A DNA stretch of 64,000 nt, from NCBI GenBank assembly GCA_964575605.1, contig CAZNRN010000017.1, forward strand, positions 15,025-79,024, written 5' to 3'. The translations under genes were made by a program, and so were the position numbers. Every line of letters begins with the position of its first letter. Positions within the stretch are counted from its first letter, which is position 1. Below the pieces are notes generated by a model, which saw nothing but the letters and a program-made list of their open reading frames with translations, was not told where the DNA came from and did no database searches. Positions 60,854 through 64,000 of the stretch are shown one piece after another. Source of the stretch: JAPWJZ01 sp964575605 (GTDB lineage: Bacteria; Pseudomonadota; Alphaproteobacteria; Micavibrionales; UBA2020).

Positions 60854-61387
60854 ATGCCTTTAAGAAAAGAATTCGCCGAGACGATAGCAAAGGCGCTGGC
60901 GCTGCGGAAGCGGACGCCAGAGGGAGACCATGCGCACCGCATATTCCTGCATCAGGCCATCGTCGGGCCGCCCAATACGGGCAAGACCTACCTTGCCAAA
61001 CAGTACATCAGGGCGCTGCAGCAAAACGGGCTGGCAAACAAGAACATCGTCCTTGCCGAGCCGCGCTATTACGACCAGATCATCGGGGATATCAGGCAGG
61101 CCAAGGGTGGCGTCCTGCTTGTCGACGGCTGGCGCGGCCTTTATGGCGCAGATATGCAGGGCAATGCCCTGCCGCACCTGCGCGAGGCCATCGTGAAAAA
61201 CGAATGCACCGTCATCCTGCTGGGCGATGAAAAATTTTTAGCCGATATAACGCGGGACCCCGGCATCAGCCGGCGCATGAACCCGCCGATTATATTGACG
61301 CCCGAAGCCGAAACCGCGCTTTCGCACCCCATCCATACGCGCAAGCCGCTGACATTCAGGCAGCGCAAGGAGGGCGAGCCCTCATGA
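60854..61387 (+). CDS. AAA+-like ATPase of the CbbX/SpoVK type (subunit 1)
   Basis: A 177-residue protein with Walker A GPPNTGKT (38-45), a Walker B-like GGVLLVDG (Asp91) in which the usual Glu is Gly, and a GISRRMNPP segment matching the arginine-finger end of the CbbX/SpoVK group. It lacks the C-terminal lid and other domains. The stop overlaps the next start (ATGA). It should bind ATP; hydrolysis is doubtful without the Walker B Glu, though a partner may supply it. Confidence 0.7.
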   Translation: MPLRKEFAETIAKALALRKRTPEGDHAHRIFLHQAIVGPPNTGKTYLAKQYIRALQQNGLANKNIVLAEPRYYDQIIGDIRQAKGGVLLVDGWRGLYGADMQGNALPHLREAIVKNECTVILLGDEKFLADITRDPGISRRMNPPIILTPEAETALSHPIHTRKPLTFRQRKEGEPS

Positions 61388-61965
61388 CGCTGGCAAAACC
61401 GCTCCGCGATGCGATAAAAACACGCAAGAAATGGGATGACGCGCCGCTGCACCACATTATTACCGGCCGCGAGGAAGTTGCACTCGAACATGCGCGCGAA
61501 TACGCCCGCACACTGATTTCCGAAGGCATCGCCAAAACCACGCCCTTCCAGTTCGACGCCGAACAGACAGTGCCCGACGAGGCGCTGCAGATGATGTTCC
61601 GCGATTTGAAGGATACGACGATCATCATCAGCAATATCCATCAGGTGCGGCGGCAGGAAACCTTCACTGCCCTGATGAAGCGCGCGGCGGAGGAAAACAA
61701 CTGCACCATCGTCGTCTGCGGGGAGCGGGAACCAATCGATTTCTATCTCAGTCAGGACGCGCGCCTCGCGAAGCTGTTCAAGGCGCGCACCGATATCGAC
61801 GATGCCGACGTGCGGCAGGAAATGGAAGAACACGGCCTGCGCGAGGCGCAGCGCGAGATCACCCGCAAGGCCGACGAGCTGGAAAAACTGACCGACGTGA
61901 CATCGGGCGCCGACGTGAAGCCCATGCAGCCCATCCAGTTCACGCCCAAGAAGCAGGAGCCCTGA
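61384..61965 (+). CDS. Degenerate AAA-like protein (subunit 2)
   Basis: A 193-residue protein with the same overall strand-helix layout as its neighbours: HHIITGREEVALEHAREYAR, DTTIIISNIHQV and NCTIVVCGEREPIDF. The P-loop is replaced by ITGREEVAL, so no nucleotide binding is expected. A charged helical C-terminus with a short tail follows. It is sandwiched between two P-loop-like proteins and translationally coupled to the first. It probably acts as a structural subunit. Confidence 0.6.
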   Translation: MTLAKPLRDAIKTRKKWDDAPLHHIITGREEVALEHAREYARTLISEGIAKTTPFQFDAEQTVPDEALQMMFRDLKDTTIIISNIHQVRRQETFTALMKRAAEENNCTIVVCGEREPIDFYLSQDARLAKLFKARTDIDDADVRQEMEEHGLREAQREITRKADELEKLTDVTSGADVKPMQPIQFTPKKQEP

Positions 61966-61968
61966 GCC

Positions 61969-62532
61969 ATGGGAATCCGCCCCGACCTGCCCGAGGAATA
62001 CCAATCGCTGATGGAGCTGGCGGAATTGGCGCGCGCGCAGGACAAGCCCCTTCCCAGCCTGAACGTGATGACGGCGGGCGGCGCGGGCAGCGGCAAACTG
62101 GCGCTGACCGAGGCCTATGCGCAGGCGCTGCTTGAAAAGAAGCTTATCCGCAAAAGGGCGTCGGTTGTCGACTGCGATAACCTGTCGTCGGTCGGCGTGA
62201 TGTTCGCAAGGCTGACCGAGGAATTCAGCCGCGCCAAGGACGGCATGATCATCTTCGAGCATGCGTCGCGCCTGGGCGACGATGCGACGGTATTGAACAC
62301 CCTGCTCGACCTGTCGCGCGAAAGCGGCTGCGTCGTTGCGCTGGTCGACGAGAAAAAGGGGCTGCAACGGCTCTGCGGCATGACGTCTAGCATCATGGCG
62401 CAGTTCCCGACGATGATGGACGTCGAAAACCCCGCCCCGCCCAAGCCCCGCCCGACGAACGAGGAACTTTCCACCCTCCCCGCCGATATCAGGGCGATGA
62501 AGAAGCTGCAGATTAAAAAGCCTGAAAATTGA
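61969..62532 (+). CDS. AAA-like protein with altered P-loop (subunit 3)
   Basis: A 187-residue protein with GGAGSGKL in place of a canonical Walker A (residue after the Lys is Leu) and a GMIIFEHASRLGDDATVLN strand with Glu at the Walker B position. It lies three bases after the preceding gene, so the three genes form an operon of related but differently degenerate domains. A heteromeric ring or a remodelled family is plausible. The target is unknown. Confidence 0.6.
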   Translation: MGIRPDLPEEYQSLMELAELARAQDKPLPSLNVMTAGGAGSGKLALTEAYAQALLEKKLIRKRASVVDCDNLSSVGVMFARLTEEFSRAKDGMIIFEHASRLGDDATVLNTLLDLSRESGCVVALVDEKKGLQRLCGMTSSIMAQFPTMMDVENPAPPKPRPTNEELSTLPADIRAMKKLQIKKPEN

Positions 62533-62544
62533 GCTGCAAAAAAC

Positions 62545-62572
62545 GAAACCCCGGCGAAGGCCGGGGTCTCAT
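62545..62572 (-). terminator. Terminator of the ATP synthase operon
   Basis: ACCCCGGCGAAGGCCGGGGT forms a strong hairpin; read on the minus strand it is followed by TTCGTTTTTTG. It lies 24 bases after the atpC stop and just after the third AAA-like gene, serving mostly the minus strand. Confidence 0.85.
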
Positions 62573-62595
62573 GTTATCGCGTTTGTCGCGCCTGA

Positions 62596-63063
62596 TTAAG
62601 CCGCGGCCTGAATCTTCGCGGTCGTCAGCGTGATCTGGTTACGGATCTGGGCGGCCTTTATGGCGTCCTCCTTGGAAAACGCGAGGTCTTCCTCGAGGCT
62701 TTTCAACTGGCCTTCAAGTTCGGCCTTGTTGAGTTCCTTGACGTCGATGGCTTCTTCGGCGAGCACCGAGAGCAGCGTGGGGCCGACATCGGCGAAACCG
62801 CCGGCGACGAAGAGCTTTTGCACCTCGCCGTCGAGTTTCGTGACGCTGACCACGCCGGGGCGGATGGAGGAGAGCAGCGGCGCATGGCGTGCGAGCACGC
62901 CGAAATCGCCTTCCTCGCCCGGGACAGTGACCATTTTCACGTCTTCGGACAGCAGGACGCGTTCGGGCGAGACAAGCTCGAACTTGAAGGTATTGACAGC
63001 CTCGCCAACGGCAGCGGCGCTGCTCGTGCCTGCGGCAGTGCCAACTGCTTGTACTTCTGCCAT
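62596..63063 (-). CDS. atpC: ATP synthase F1 epsilon subunit
   Basis: Epsilon subunit of the F1 motor, linking gamma to the c-ring and controlling hydrolysis. The 155-residue protein has an N-terminal Ala-Thr-Ser rich extension of about 22 residues not usual in the family. The beta-sandwich domain (FKFELVSPERVLLSEDVKMVTVPGEEGDFGVLARHAPLL) follows, and then two C-terminal helices. It is the last gene of the atp operon, 24 bases after atpD. Confidence 0.95.
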   Translation of the reverse strand: MAEVQAVGTAAGTSSAAAVGEAVNTFKFELVSPERVLLSEDVKMVTVPGEEGDFGVLARHAPLLSSIRPGVVSVTKLDGEVQKLFVAGGFADVGPTLLSVLAEEAIDVKELNKAELEGQLKSLEEDLAFSKEDAIKAAQIRNQITLTTAKIQAAA

Positions 63064-63087
63064 TTTATACTCCTGTTACGCCAGCGG

Positions 63088-64000
<913 letters not shown>

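Overview
The window looks like one chromosomal stretch of a GC-rich Gram-negative bacterium, most likely an alphaproteobacterium. The reasons are the long-form isocitrate dehydrogenase, paired cytosolic and exported cyclophilins, an etfB-etfA pair, a cpa-type Tad pilus locus and the order of the F1 ATPase genes. Genus is not assignable from the sequence alone; a Micavibrio-like or Rhodospirillales-like lineage is only a guess.

Layout: (1) 1-8146, housekeeping: cytidine deaminase (partial), thymidine phosphorylase, isocitrate dehydrogenase, FolD, YggT, two cyclophilins, EtfBA. (2) 8282-20777, a type I secretion locus on the minus strand: a 2464-residue RTX/VWA repeat adhesin followed by its TolC, ABC and HlyD-type exporter. 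(3) 21150-22657, a secretin-N-domain protein and a TadD-like TPR lipoprotein. (4) 22681-33520, a 10.8 kb mobile element described below. (5) 33527-36146, an ankyrin protein, an alpha/beta-hydrolase-like protein and a small exported protein. (6) 36407-50054, a nearly complete Tad/Flp pilus locus on the minus strand (tadE x2, tadG, three flp pilins, cpaA, B, C, D, E, F, tadB, tadC), preceded by a pseudokinase and a membrane protein. (7) 52977-64000, a giant pentapeptide/TPR exported protein, a lipoprotein, an SH3 protein, a succinate-semialdehyde dehydrogenase, three linked AAA-like proteins and the end of the ATP synthase operon.

The most notable object is the 10.8 kb element. It has about 91 bp terminal inverted repeats (the outer 62 bp differ at two positions), an 18 bp direct repeat on each side, a solo Cas1 with all catalytic residues, a family B DNA polymerase, an HNH nuclease and a helix-turn-helix protein, with no cas2 and no CRISPR array. 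This is the gene set and end structure of a casposon. It sits exactly in the stem-loop of an intrinsic terminator between two convergent host genes, an unusual target for this class (tRNA 3' ends and an elongation factor gene are the usual ones). Each inverted repeat carries its own terminator facing inward, which would replace the host terminator that the insertion broke. Cargo includes a PD-(D/E)XK-like nuclease, a possible HEPN protein, and Sel1 and ankyrin repeat proteins.

Most other parts are ordinary core or surface-structure genes. Surface adhesion is the common theme: a giant adhesin with its own exporter and a Tad pilus. The casposon now separates two Tad-related genes from the main pilus locus.
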